64,000 nucleotides of DNA from Betaproteobacteria bacterium (GCA_013298145.1 JAAFJO010000007.1:121674-185673); one strand, 5' to 3'. Shown: positions 1 to 9,888, counted from the stretch's first letter. A program made the numbers and translations. The notes: a model not told the origin generated them from the letters alone.

Positions 1-1784
1 GCGCCCAATACCGCACGCCAGTAGTCAGTCGACCGGGCGAGCGTGTCTTGTAGATAGGTGAATACTGCCGCGCCCACTACAGGGCCGAGCAAGGTGTTGA
101 TGCCGCCAAGGAGCACCATCACTAGCGCATCAACGGATCGAGGGATCGCCGAGACCTCCGGAGAAATGCTGCCTTTCGAAAAAACATAAACCGCACCGGC
201 CACACCAGCAAGCCCACCCGCGAGTGCGAAGCCCGCCCACTGTAAGCGTTTTACAGATAGCCCGATGGCGAGCGCTTTTACGGTCGAATCCCGCGCAGCG
301 CGCAGTGCATAGCCAAACGGCGTGTAAACCACCCACCAACAAACGAGCACCCCGACACCGCACACAGTCAGCGTCGTCCAATAGAAATAGTCGCGATCAC
401 TGAGTGCTTCCGGCGGCCAGATGCCGACGAGCCCATTGCTTCCGCCAGTCACCGCGTCCCATTGGAAAACAATCGACCACACAATCTGCGCGAATGCGAG
501 CGTCAGCATCGCCATATAAGTGCCACTTAAGCGAACACAAAACCAACCAAATACCATGGCTGCGGCGAGGGCAAGCGCCGCTCCCAAGAAAAGTGAGCTC
601 AAAAAGCCAAAGCCCGCTTGGGTGGCGAGTGCAGCGCCGTAGGCGCCCAGACCGAAATATGCCGCATGGCCAAACGAGCCGAGCCCCGCCGTGCCGATGA
701 TGAGCCCGAGGCTCGCAGCGAAGAGCGCGAAGATTAAAACGTCGGTGGCCAGTACGGAGGTGTATTCGTCGAATACTGCGGGCATCGCAGCAAGCAAAAG
801 AATGCCAGCCAATAACGCTCCGAGTTGAATATTGGAAGGCTTGCCGAGCGGGAGCTCCACCGCTGCACTAGTTTGCGAATGGATGATGGGCTTTCCGAAG
901 AGTCCGTTCGGTTTGAACACGAGCACCAACGCCATGACGATGAACTCTGCGACGAGCGTGAGCTTGCTGAATTCAAACTCGACGCCGAAGAGCGTCTGCG
1001 AGCCCAACCCAATGCAATACGCTTTCACGAGCGAGATGATGATTGCCGCGACGAAAGCGCCGTGCAACGAGCCTAGCCCTCCGATTACCACGACCACAAA
1101 TACGTCCGCGATGATGCCCAAGTCCATCGCAAGCGTGGCAGGTTCGCGGGGCAGTTGAAGCGCGCCGCCGATGCCGGCAAGAAAGCTCCCAAGTGCGAAC
1201 ACAGCCGTGAAAAGGAGCTTTTGATTCACGCCGAGCGCGTCGGTCATTTCCCGATCCTCGGTCGCGGCGCGGAGCAGTAATCCGAAACGGGTTTTTTTCA
1301 TGAGCGCAGTGAGCACGAGAAGCATCGCAACGCCGAGCGCGATTAGAAGCAAGTCGTAAGTGGGAAACGCCCGTCCAAAAATTTCAACAGCGCCGGTGAA
1401 TCCGGGCGCGCGCGGCCCCAACAAATCCTCCGGTCCCCAGATCGCGAGCGCGGCGTCTTTGATGATCAACACAAGCGCGAAGGTGGCGATCAATTGCAGC
1501 AATTCCGGCGACGAGTAGATTCGCCGAAGCACAAGCATTTCAACGAGAACGCCAATGACGGCGACTGCGAGACCCGCAGCGAGCACGCCGCCCCAAAATC
1601 CGAGCGCACCCGAGAGCGACGTTGCGCAGGTGTAGGCGATATAGACGCCCAGCATGTAGAACGAGCCGTGAGCGAAGTTCACGATTCTCGTGACGCCAAA
1701 TATCAACGACAGCCCCACCGCTACGAGAAAAAGCGACGAGGCTGACGCAAGGCCGTTAAGTGTTTGAACGAAAAAAGCTGTCAT
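1..1784 (-). CDS. Branched-chain amino acid ABC transporter permease, LivH-LivM fusion (3' end beyond window)
   Basis: Manual minus-strand translation from ATG at 1784: MTAFFVQTLNGLASASSLFLVAVGLSLIFGVTRIVNFAHGSFYMLG... (LivH-like) reads in frame through ...VLVFKPNGLFGKPIIHSQTSAAVELPLGKPSNIQLGALLAGILLLAAMPAVFDEYTS... into LivM-like ...GLGSFGHAAYFGLGAYGAAL...GGINTLLGPVVGAAVFTYLQDTLARSTDYWRAVLG at position 1. No stop found; not in the ORF track because it is open. Confidence 0.88.
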   Translation of the reverse strand, partial: MTAFFVQTLNGLASASSLFLVAVGLSLIFGVTRIVNFAHGSFYMLGVYIAYTCATSLSGALGFWGGVLAAGLAVAVIGVLVEMLVLRRIYSSPELLQLIATFALVLIIKDAALAIWGPEDLLGPRAPGFTGAVEIFGRAFPTYDLLLIALGVAMLLVLTALMKKTRFGLLLRAATEDREMTDALGVNQKLLFTAVFALGSFLAGIGGALQLPREPATLAMDLGIIADVFVVVVIGGLGSLHGAFVAAIIISLVKAYCIGLGSQTLFGVEFEFSKLTLVAEFIVMALVLVFKPNGLFGKPIIHSQTSAAVELPLGKPSNIQLGALLAGILLLAAMPAVFDEYTSVLATDVLIFALFAASLGLIIGTAGLGSFGHAAYFGLGAYGAALATQAGFGFLSSLFLGAALALAAAMVFGWFCVRLSGTYMAMLTLAFAQIVWSIVFQWDAVTGGSNGLVGIWPPEALSDRDYFYWTTLTVCGVGVLVCWWVVYTPFGYALRAARDSTVKALAIGLSVKRLQWAGFALAGGLAGVAGAVYVFSKGSISPEVSAIPRSVDALVMVLLGGINTLLGPVVGAAVFTYLQDTLARSTDYWRAVLG

Positions 1785-1845
1785 CAGAAGCCAGCATAGC
1801 GGAGCCCTCTTCAGCTTCGCCCGAACCGCAAAAAATAGTCGCTTA

Positions 1846-1931
1846 GCCCTTACTTATACAGGGCCAGGTGCAATAAATGCAGTTTTTCAATACCACTATA
1901 AAGTGGCCGTTTGCCCCAATATAAAAAGACT
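1846..1931. repeat. 65-67 bp spaced intergenic element, copy F
   Basis: gcccttacttatacagggc (1846) and gccccaatataaaa (half-motif from 1914), spacing 67 bp; internal ccactataaagtgg palindrome. Confidence 0.5.
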
Positions 1932-1952
1932 TTGGCCACCAATGCTGAATCG

Positions 1953-3164
1953 CTACTTTTTAGCTCCGACGCGAAGCCGCTTCACTTCGTCATCGGTCGG
2001 TTGCACACTCTTGCCATCAACGTAGCGCCAATCAACCATCACGCCTTTGCCGTCCTTCTTGGCGAGCTTGCCGACGTATGCACCCATCGTGGATTGATTG
2101 TCTTGAGCGCGCCACACAATCTTGCCGAATGGAGACATCACTTCCAGATTTTTCATTGCTGCTTGCATCTTCGCGACATCCGTGCTGCCAGATTTCTTGA
2201 GCATCGCAGCAATCGACTTCACCGTGGCGTATCCGACGACCGAGCCCAGCCGAGGATAGTCGTTGAATTTCTTCTGATACGCATCACGAAAGGCTTTGTG
2301 CTCCGGCGTGTTGATTTCGGTCCACGGGTAACCCGTCACGATCCAACCGTTCGGCGTTTCATCCTTCAAGGTGTCAAGGTACTCAGGTTCGCCCGAAAGC
2401 AAACTCACCACAGGGCGATTATTAAAGAGCCCACGCGTGTTGCCCTCGCGAACGAACTTCTGCAAATCAGCGCCGAAGGTGACGTTGAAAATTGCATCCA
2501 CTTTGGCGTCCAGCATCGCTTGCACCACTGATCCGGCATCAATCCGACCGAGCGGCGCGGCTTGCTCAACAAACTCAACGCCACCCGTGGCTTGCGATAA
2601 CAGATACTTTTTGAACCAGTTCGCGGCCGATTGACCGTATTCGTAGTTCGGATAAACAATGCCCCAGCGCTTTTTGTTGAGCTTTGCGGCTTCCGGAACC
2701 AGCATCGCTGTTTGCATCGCTGTATTGGCGCGCAAGCGGAACGTGTAATCGTTGCCGTTAGCCCAAGTGAGCTTATCGGTCAAAGGCTCACTTGCGATGA
2801 AGAGCACTTTGCGTTGTTTTGCGAAATCACCCACCGCGAGCCCTACGTTTGAAAGAAACGTACCTGAGAGCAACGCCACTTTTTCGCGCGACACCAACTC
2901 CTCAGCCACGCGCACTGCATCGCCCGGTGTCGCGTTATCGTCACGAAAAATAGTTTCTAACTTTCTGCCGTTCACTCCGCCCGCAGCGTTGATCTCGTCT
3001 TGCGCGAGTTCCCATCCTTTTTTGTAGGGCTCCAGAAAGGCGGGCTGCGCTTTGTAGCTGTTGATTTCGCCGATTTTGATCGTTGCTTGCGCTACCGCGC
3101 TTGCGCTGTGGATCGCGAAGAAAGCAGTCGCGGATGTGGCGAGGAGAAACAGTTTAGTTTTCAT
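1953..3164 (-). CDS. Branched-chain amino acid ABC transporter substrate-binding protein (LivK-like)
   Basis: 403-aa ORF with signal peptide; ATIKIGEINSYKAQPAFLEPYKKGWELAQDEINAAGGVNGRKLE is typical of periplasmic binding protein type 1; next to Liv permease. Confidence 0.93.
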   Translation of the reverse strand: MKTKLFLLATSATAFFAIHSASAVAQATIKIGEINSYKAQPAFLEPYKKGWELAQDEINAAGGVNGRKLETIFRDDNATPGDAVRVAEELVSREKVALLSGTFLSNVGLAVGDFAKQRKVLFIASEPLTDKLTWANGNDYTFRLRANTAMQTAMLVPEAAKLNKKRWGIVYPNYEYGQSAANWFKKYLLSQATGGVEFVEQAAPLGRIDAGSVVQAMLDAKVDAIFNVTFGADLQKFVREGNTRGLFNNRPVVSLLSGEPEYLDTLKDETPNGWIVTGYPWTEINTPEHKAFRDAYQKKFNDYPRLGSVVGYATVKSIAAMLKKSGSTDVAKMQAAMKNLEVMSPFGKIVWRAQDNQSTMGAYVGKLAKKDGKGVMVDWRYVDGKSVQPTDDEVKRLRVGAKK

Positions 3165-3353
3165 AAAAGGGGGAAATCAAGTGGAGTCCCGACATCGGGC
3201 GCAACGTTAACGTGCCGCCTAGGCTGCGGTTGATGACACAGTCTCAGGACCGTGATTTGGGAGGCCGCAATGTAGCGCATTCCCGCAGATAGGAGCACAA
3301 TTAGGTGTGCAGTCATTTAGATGACTCACTCCAAGAACTTGCGGGAGGGCGAG

Positions 3354-3881
3354 ATGCGAATTGCACTGAAATTCATTACTTATTTAATCGGGCTTGTCTT
3401 AGTTGTGTTGCTCGCTGGTTTTCTTTTGCCAAGCACTTACTCCGCCCAGCGCAGCGTCACCATCAACGCACCGGCAGACAAGGTGTATCCGCTGGTGGCA
3501 AATGTGAAGGCGTGGAAGGGCTGGACGGTCTGGAACCAACGCGATCCCAATATGCAGCTCAGCTACGCTGGCCCTGAGTCGGGCGTGGGTGCGAAGTGGG
3601 CGTGGAAGAGTAAGACCGAAGGCAACGGCGCGATGGAATTCACCGCTGCCGAACCTAACAAGCGGATCGCTTACGCGCTGCAAATGGAGGGCATGACACC
3701 CGCACCCGGAGACATAAAATTTGAGCCTGCTGGCAACGCAACGAAAGTCACGTGGTCAATGTCGGGCGACGCAGGCATGAACCCGATGTTTCGGTGGTTC
3801 GGCTACTTTATGGATCGCCTCGTGGGGCCTGATTTCGAGGCAGGGCTTACGAATTTGAAAAAGCTCGCGGAGAGCATGTAG
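3354..3881 (+). CDS. SRPBCC (polyketide cyclase/START-like) family protein
   Basis: ORF 3321..3881, likely start at internal ATG 3354; N-terminal TM plus RSVTINAPADKVYPLVANVKAWKGWTVW... Confidence 0.8.
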   Translation: MRIALKFITYLIGLVLVVLLAGFLLPSTYSAQRSVTINAPADKVYPLVANVKAWKGWTVWNQRDPNMQLSYAGPESGVGAKWAWKSKTEGNGAMEFTAAEPNKRIAYALQMEGMTPAPGDIKFEPAGNATKVTWSMSGDAGMNPMFRWFGYFMDRLVGPDFEAGLTNLKKLAESM

Positions 3882-3961
3882 GCTCAAGTCTCATCGCGCC
3901 TGCGACGCGGCGACAACAAAATTCAGCGCGGCGAAGCGCGCAAGCAAATGGAATACGGACT

Positions 3962-4768
3962 ATGCAAGCCTTAGCCACCGACGAAAGCAAAACCGCGTAT
4001 CGCGACTACGCAAAGCCGCAGCGCGCAGAGGCCGTTGACACCGTGCGCGAGTTCTATCGCGAAAATCACGCCAAGCAAACGCATGCGTTCGTCCTAGAAA
4101 AGAAAGCACAGTATCTGGGTTTCAATCGTCAAAAGATGACGCCGTGGGCCGCACTCGATTACCTCAACACGCTGGTGGACGATAGCGATCCTGACATCGC
4201 ACTTCCGCAGATCGATCACCTTGTACAAACCGCCGAAGCAATGCGTGCGAACGGCGAGCCTGAGTGGATGGTGCTTACAGGCTTTATCCACGATCTCGGT
4301 AAAGTGCTCTGCCTATTTGGCGAGCCGCAGTGGGCCGTGGTGGGGGATACCTTCCCCACGGGTTGCGCTTATTCTTCGAAAAACGTGTACAGCGAATTTT
4401 TCGTGCTCAATCCTGATTCGAAGGTTGCTGAATTGCAAACGCCTTACGGTGTGTATTCACCCAAGTGCGGCCTCGACAATGTGCACATGAGCTGGGGGCA
4501 CGACGAATACCTTTATCACATGATGAAGCCTTATCTCCCGACAGAAGCGCTCTACATGATCCGCTTTCACAGCTTCTATGCGTGGCACAAAGCGCATGAA
4601 TATCAGCATCTTTGCAACGCGCAAGACGATGCGATGAAGCCATGGGTGCAGCGCTTTAATCCGTACGACTTGTACTCGAAAAACCCCAATCGTCCGAAGC
4701 TCGAAGACGTAAAGCCGTATTACGAAGATTTGCTCGCGAAATACCTCCCACCCGAGCTCTCGTTTTGA
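3962..4768 (+). CDS. Myo-inositol oxygenase (MIOX) family protein
   Basis: 268 aa; MIOX/HD-type signature FIHDLGKVLCLFGEPQWAVVGDTFPTGC...CGLDNVHMSWGHDEYLY...RFHSFYAWHKAHEY...FNPYDLYSK. Confidence 0.93.
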   Translation: MQALATDESKTAYRDYAKPQRAEAVDTVREFYRENHAKQTHAFVLEKKAQYLGFNRQKMTPWAALDYLNTLVDDSDPDIALPQIDHLVQTAEAMRANGEPEWMVLTGFIHDLGKVLCLFGEPQWAVVGDTFPTGCAYSSKNVYSEFFVLNPDSKVAELQTPYGVYSPKCGLDNVHMSWGHDEYLYHMMKPYLPTEALYMIRFHSFYAWHKAHEYQHLCNAQDDAMKPWVQRFNPYDLYSKNPNRPKLEDVKPYYEDLLAKYLPPELSF

Positions 4769-5443
4769 ACAAATACAGCATTCACCCCGGGTACCTACTG
4801 ACCTAGGCAGCCAAGCGAAGCGCCTGCCGCGTGACTAGGGCCGCTCTTTGTTTCGCGGCTCACGCTTGTTCGAGCCACCGCATGCAAGTCCGAAGCTAGA
4901 ACCGTGACCGCTGCGCACATCAAATTAGCCGCCTGTGCACGTGCTGCCGGCCACCCGCTTGTTTTGCGCAAATGTGATCGCTCGCCGGACCCACTCGCAC
5001 CGGGCGCAGTTGCAGTGCATCAGTTTGTTTCGCTACAAAACAACGTCAGGGCTCGGTCGGCGACGGCGGCGTTGTCAAACGAGCAAGAATGTGAGCGAAC
5101 GATAAAACGGCGTTGTTCTTTTGAAACTGTAAAACCGGCGTTTCAGGCATTTCTAATGCAATCTTGCTCTTGTACTCAGATTTCTTCTCGCCCCTATTCT
5201 TCAAGTCGTAAAGTAGAAAAGTCATACATTAGTTTTTTCATCTGCACGGCGCTCGATAACCGACAGTCAACGGTGAAAAAAAACGAGTACACGCCGACTC
5301 TGGCACCATTTGCAGGATCGCTTGCCAACAGATCGCAGCCGCCGAACCGGCGCGGCTGGCAGGGCGCTCACATGAGCTGAATTTGCTCGCCTCTCGCTTT
5401 CTGATTCACGGCATCACCGCTATTTATTGATGCACTTGAACCC

Positions 5444-7288
5444 GTGAGGCACTGCATGAATCGAGCATTAACGTGTTTCCCCACCGGCTTCGTAAGCCGA
5501 GCAGCGGATTGGGGCTGCCCATCGGCAGCGCAGCGTATCGCAGCGGAATGCTTTTTCTGGGGCGTCATGCTGTGTTCAGTTTTGATCGCTAGCGGTGTAT
5601 CCGCGCAAGCCAACGGCACGCTGGATACCTCATGGGAAGGGGTCGGCTACGTGAAAACACCGATCATCTCGCCCAGTAACGCGAGCTCGAGGGATGACGC
5701 GCGCGCTATCGCCATTCAACTCGATGGAAAAGTAGTCGTTGCCGGGCTGTGTCAGAACACTTCCACGAATCCGGCAAGTTTTTCGCTCTGCGTAGCTCGG
5801 TACCAAGTGAACGGCTCGCTCGACATAAGCTTTAACACCACGGGCGTCGTTACAGTTGCGCTCTCAGCGGGCAACGCAAACCGACCGAAAATCTCAATTG
5901 CGCTTGCACCCAACGCACGTATTCTGGTCGCACTGAGCTGCTTCGATGCAAACGGCAAGGAGCAGTTTTGTGTGTACCGCTTTTTCACCAACGGGCAGCT
6001 CGACACAGGCTTCGCGTTAGCCGGTCGATTGATGACAAACGTTCCCGCGATTTCCAACTATGTCGGTGGCGTTGCGCTTCAAAGCGATGACAAAATCATC
6101 GTCGGTGGGATCTGCGGTGTCAGGCTCTGCGCGCTCCGCTACGACGCAGACGGTATTGCGCTCGACACCTCCTTTGGCAACAGCGGAACGATCGAAAATG
6201 TGGCGACTGGATCGTTCAATCGCGAAACATACTCACTCGCAGTCGACGCGAGCGACCGCGTGCTGCTGGCAGGAACCTGCTCAATCAGCAGCCAGACCGT
6301 GTTTTGCCTGTCGAGGTTCACGAGCAATGGCGCCGCCGACACCAGCTTCGATAGCGATGGTCTCGCGCAGATCCCGGCGTTGCCTGGCGGACAAGACTAT
6401 GCATACGCGCTCGCCCTCCAGAACGACGGAAAAATTTTGGTCGCGGGTCAAGCGTTTAACACCATCGGCAGCGGAAGCGGCAGCACCGTGTTCGACTTTG
6501 CAACGGTTCGCTACAACGAGAACGGCACACTCGACACGGCCTTCAATGCAGGCGTTGGGTTTGTCGTCACACGAATCGCCAATAGCTACTCAGAAGCGCG
6601 CGCGGTGGTATCCCGTGATGACGGCAAAATCATTGTTGCGGGTTATTGTGAGGACTTTTCGCCCGTCGGAGAGCGCTTTTGTTTGGTGAGCTACAACGCC
6701 GATGGCTCGCTCGACACGGGCTTCAATGGAAGCGGCATCAGCAAACTGCTTCTTGGTCCGCAAAGCAGCTTCGCCGTTGACCAGAGCTACGCGCTTGCGA
6801 TTGGCCGCGACGGAAAGCTCTACGCGGCCGGGAGCTGCCGTCGAACAACCCCCAGTGTGACCGGCCAATACGATTTCTGCGTCGCTCGCTACACTGCATC
6901 CGTAGAGGGAGCGCTCGCCTGTTTCGCAGATTTCGGTAACAACGGCGGACTGGATGCCACCCGTGATTCGCTCATCCACCGGCGCGTTGTGGCAGGTCTC
7001 TACGACAACCCGTTCGGTTCCTTCGCGATGACCGGCAGCTTAGGCATCCCGTTCTTCCAAAATTTTTGGACGCCGACCTATTTGCGGCTGCTTCGAAGCT
7101 CCATTGACTACGATGGCGACGGCGTTGAAACCACAACGGATACGTTGATTCACACGCGCATCGCGTTGGGCTACACCGGGAATAGTGTCACCGCAGGTAT
7201 TACGTTCGCGCCGAGTGCAACACGCGCCACTTGGACCGCCTTGAGAAACCACCTCGTGAGTCGCTGCGGTGTGACGCTACTGCCATAA
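5444..7288 (+). CDS. Secreted delta-60 repeat protein with C-terminal dockerin-like repeats
   Basis: 614 aa; repeated (DG)KI(I/L)VAG.C...RY..(D/N)G.LDT.F motifs; signal peptide ending near VSAQA; C-terminal DYDGDGVETTTDTLIHTRIALGYTGNSV. Confidence 0.85.
   Translation: MRHCMNRALTCFPTGFVSRAADWGCPSAAQRIAAECFFWGVMLCSVLIASGVSAQANGTLDTSWEGVGYVKTPIISPSNASSRDDARAIAIQLDGKVVVAGLCQNTSTNPASFSLCVARYQVNGSLDISFNTTGVVTVALSAGNANRPKISIALAPNARILVALSCFDANGKEQFCVYRFFTNGQLDTGFALAGRLMTNVPAISNYVGGVALQSDDKIIVGGICGVRLCALRYDADGIALDTSFGNSGTIENVATGSFNRETYSLAVDASDRVLLAGTCSISSQTVFCLSRFTSNGAADTSFDSDGLAQIPALPGGQDYAYALALQNDGKILVAGQAFNTIGSGSGSTVFDFATVRYNENGTLDTAFNAGVGFVVTRIANSYSEARAVVSRDDGKIIVAGYCEDFSPVGERFCLVSYNADGSLDTGFNGSGISKLLLGPQSSFAVDQSYALAIGRDGKLYAAGSCRRTTPSVTGQYDFCVARYTASVEGALACFADFGNNGGLDATRDSLIHRRVVAGLYDNPFGSFAMTGSLGIPFFQNFWTPTYLRLLRSSIDYDGDGVETTTDTLIHTRIALGYTGNSVTAGITFAPSATRATWTALRNHLVSRCGVTLLP
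6916..7288 (+). other. Dockerin-like paired module (C-terminus of delta-60 protein)
   Basis: FADFGNNGGLDATRDSLIHRRVVAGLYDN... and SSIDYDGDGVETTTDTLIHTRIALGYTGNSVT. Confidence 0.6.
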
Positions 7289-7312
7289 GGGAGGAAGCGC
7301 GAGGCACGCTGG

Positions 7313-7339
7313 CAAGACGCTCAAGACGCTCAAGACGCT
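7313..7339. repeat. Short tandem repeat (CAAGACGCT)x3
   Basis: caagacgct caagacgct caagacgct read directly. Confidence 0.95.
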
Positions 7340-7355
7340 CTGACACTATCGGCGT

Positions 7356-7442
7356 AGTCTTTTATAAATGGGGAGAAAAGACTGTTTCTAGTGTATTCCG
7401 ACCTAGCAAATATTCTCGCCTTTGCCCAATAAAAATATCGGA
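7356..7442. repeat. 65-67 bp spaced intergenic element, copy E
   Basis: cttttataaatgggga (about 7359) and gcccaataaaaatatcg (about 7425), spacing about 66 bp. Confidence 0.5.
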
Positions 7443-7664
7443 CCGCTGATACTAGCTGTGAATGGGATACTTCACCTTCACTCTCTCAAACGGCCTCGTC
7501 AGAGAGTGCGGTTCGCGCGCACGCCTTTGCTTGCGAGCACAATCGTGCTGATCCTCGCAATGCTCCCAAGGGGAACCGCTCCAAGTCACGGCCTCGCCTT
7601 TCTCATCGTGGCCTGGAATACACGCGACGCGAAATGCAACTAGCGCGGCGAGTAGGAGCGCGAG

Positions 7665-8471
7665 CTAGACCGTGCAAGCAACTCCTGCGATTGGATCGAT
7701 ACGGAAAAAAGCTCGAAGTTGCTGGAAGTAATCCGGATACTCAAGTCGCAACAACTTAGGCTCTTCAAAAAAAACTTCGCACGTAACGGCAAAGAATTCG
7801 TCAATCGCCTCCGCTGCATACGGATCAATCGCGGTCGCTTCGTTCGCGTCCACATGGATGCAGAAGTCCTCATACGCTTCAGTAATCGCGCTTCGAAACG
7901 GCTCAATTTGCTCGCGCGGTAGCGGCGGAATGCCGTCAATATCGCCGTTCAACATATCAAGCTTGTGTGCAAATTCGTGGATGACGAGCGACATGCCTGA
8001 TTCGATATAGCCAGCTTCGACCACCGGCCAAGACAACAGCACGGGCCCGCCCTCCCAGCTTTCACCCGCGATCGGTTCGTCTAGTTTATGAACAACGCCG
8101 TACTCATCCTCATAGTCATAACTCTGCGGAAAATCGCCGGGATAAACAATGACGTTTTCAAAGTTGGCGAAATCCTCAATCGCGTCGGCGACTGTGCCGC
8201 CTTTTCCCAGCAACAACACGCATGCTTGAATGGCAATCACAATACGCATCTGCGGCGTGACCTCGAGCGCATACTCGCCCTCTTCTGCGCCGGAGGTGAT
8301 ACTTTTTTCCACCAGAAAGAGGGTCGAGAGCTCGCGCAGACGCGCGATGAGCTTTGGATCGTAGTGCTCAAGAAAAGGCAATTCGTGCAAAGCGCGTTGC
8401 CACTCATCGTCGGGGATCGCGTACGCAGAAAGTGCGCGCTCGCGGCGTTTTTTCTTTAGCCAACTAAACAT
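7665..8471 (-). CDS. mtfA: MtfA-like zinc-dependent peptidase (M90 family)
   Basis: 268 aa; MSLVIHEFAHKLDMLNGDIDGIPPLP (HEFAH zinc site) and EAIDEFFAVTCEVFFE. Confidence 0.9.
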   Translation of the reverse strand: MFSWLKKKRRERALSAYAIPDDEWQRALHELPFLEHYDPKLIARLRELSTLFLVEKSITSGAEEGEYALEVTPQMRIVIAIQACVLLLGKGGTVADAIEDFANFENVIVYPGDFPQSYDYEDEYGVVHKLDEPIAGESWEGGPVLLSWPVVEAGYIESGMSLVIHEFAHKLDMLNGDIDGIPPLPREQIEPFRSAITEAYEDFCIHVDANEATAIDPYAAEAIDEFFAVTCEVFFEEPKLLRLEYPDYFQQLRAFFRIDPIAGVACTV

Positions 8472-8474
8472 CGG

Positions 8475-9824
8475 TCACACACTCGGTAACTTCGCGGTTT
8501 GTTCGTCGATCTCTACCGACTTGATCCGCTCGAAACCGCTTGTAATCTTGCGCGACGAAATCTGCACGTCTTGCACATCGTCGCTTGCTTGCCGAATATG
8601 CGTCGCAAGCTTATCCATGCGCTCTTGAAAGCGCCCGAAGTCGCTGCCGAGCTTTTCGAGCTGCGTTTTGATCACGAGCGCTTGCTTTCGCGTTTCAACG
8701 TCTCGGATCACTGCGCGCACAGTGTGCAGCACCGCCATCAAATTGGTGGGAGAAGTGAGCCACACGCGTTGCAGCTGCGCCTGAGCAACGATGTCCGGAT
8801 GGTTGCCGATAATCTCAGCAAATACCGCCTCAGACGGCACAAACATCACGGCAGAATCAGCGCCCGCGCCGGGTTGAACATACTTGCTGGCAATATCGAC
8901 GATGTGCTTTTTTACGTCGGCAGCAAACTGCCTACGTGCATTTGCGCGCTCAGCGTCGGGGAGGGTGGCATTGATCGCCGCGCGATAGTTTGAAAGCGGA
9001 AATTTCGAGTCAATGGCCATTTTGGATTCGCCATCTGGCATGCTGAGCACGCAATCCGCTTTCTCGCGCCCCTCACCAACCGCCGCTTGAAACGCATACA
9101 CACCCGGCGGCAACGTATCGCGAACAAGCGCTTCGAGTTGCACCTCGCCGAACGCTCCCCTTGCGGATTTGTCGGAAAGCACTTGCTGCAATGAGACAAC
9201 GTTGGTAGTCAGTCCATCGATTTTCTTTTGCGCTTCATCGATCACAGCAAGCCGCGCCATTACATTGGCAAACGTCTCGTTCGTTTTCTTGAATCCTTCA
9301 TCGAGACGTTCGTTCACCTTGCCACTAATTTGATCAAGCCTGCCATCCACTGTTTTCGTCATCGTCTCGGCTTGGTGGCTGATTTGCTGCTGCATCGTTC
9401 GCAGCGTGTTCTGCAGCAATTCAGAATTGGCGCGGGCCTGCTCTGCCATTTTGCCAAGCATTTGCTCGAGCACATCGCGCTTGAGCGAATCCTGTTGCGA
9501 CGATAGCGTTTGCTGCAAGAGCGCCAGCTGTTTCAACGACGCTTCGGTTTGCTGCGACAGCGAATGCACCACTTGTACCTGCAGTCTGCCAACGACCTCG
9601 CGCGTGCCCGCATTCACATGTGTAAGCTCGCGCCCAAACCGCTCGGTAACCTGATCGAATTTATTTCCGACATCACCGATCATCGCGCGATGCTTCTTTT
9701 CTAACTGTTCGCCGAGTGCGCCGCTCATTCGATCAACGATTGAACCGCGCTGCAATAGAACAATGACGATCAACACGCCAAGCAGAAGGGCGATGACAAG
9801 GAGTGCGACTTCAGAGACAGACAT
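8475..9824 (-). CDS. rmuC: DNA recombination protein RmuC
   Basis: 449 aa; N-terminal TM, coiled coil, GAFGEVQLEALVRDTLPPGVYAFQ...DSKFPLSNYRAAI. Confidence 0.92.
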   Translation of the reverse strand: MSVSEVALLVIALLLGVLIVIVLLQRGSIVDRMSGALGEQLEKKHRAMIGDVGNKFDQVTERFGRELTHVNAGTREVVGRLQVQVVHSLSQQTEASLKQLALLQQTLSSQQDSLKRDVLEQMLGKMAEQARANSELLQNTLRTMQQQISHQAETMTKTVDGRLDQISGKVNERLDEGFKKTNETFANVMARLAVIDEAQKKIDGLTTNVVSLQQVLSDKSARGAFGEVQLEALVRDTLPPGVYAFQAAVGEGREKADCVLSMPDGESKMAIDSKFPLSNYRAAINATLPDAERANARRQFAADVKKHIVDIASKYVQPGAGADSAVMFVPSEAVFAEIIGNHPDIVAQAQLQRVWLTSPTNLMAVLHTVRAVIRDVETRKQALVIKTQLEKLGSDFGRFQERMDKLATHIRQASDDVQDVQISSRKITSGFERIKSVEIDEQTAKLPSV

Positions 9825-9888
9825 GGGCGCGATTGTAGGACGGGCACCCTCTTCTCAAGCGACGACGCTGCGTACCAGTTGCAGGCGC

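Noticed and set aside
404-1158. Plus-strand ORFs opposite the LivHM fusion
   Set aside because: Antisense shadow ORFs of a clear coding frame; the same applies to most short ORFs opposite ribosomal, dnaE and repeat-protein genes.
1350-1362. gtgggaaacgcccg resembles the MITE terminus GGGAAACGCT
   Set aside because: Lies inside the LivH coding frame, no paired inverted end.
4800-4900. GC-rich segment with tRNA-like TTCGAGCC
   Set aside because: No acceptor/anticodon arm could be folded; no tRNA call supported.
4904-5380. 158-aa ORF between MIOX and delta-60 genes
   Set aside because: No recognisable domain, poor start context and unusual composition; probably non-coding.
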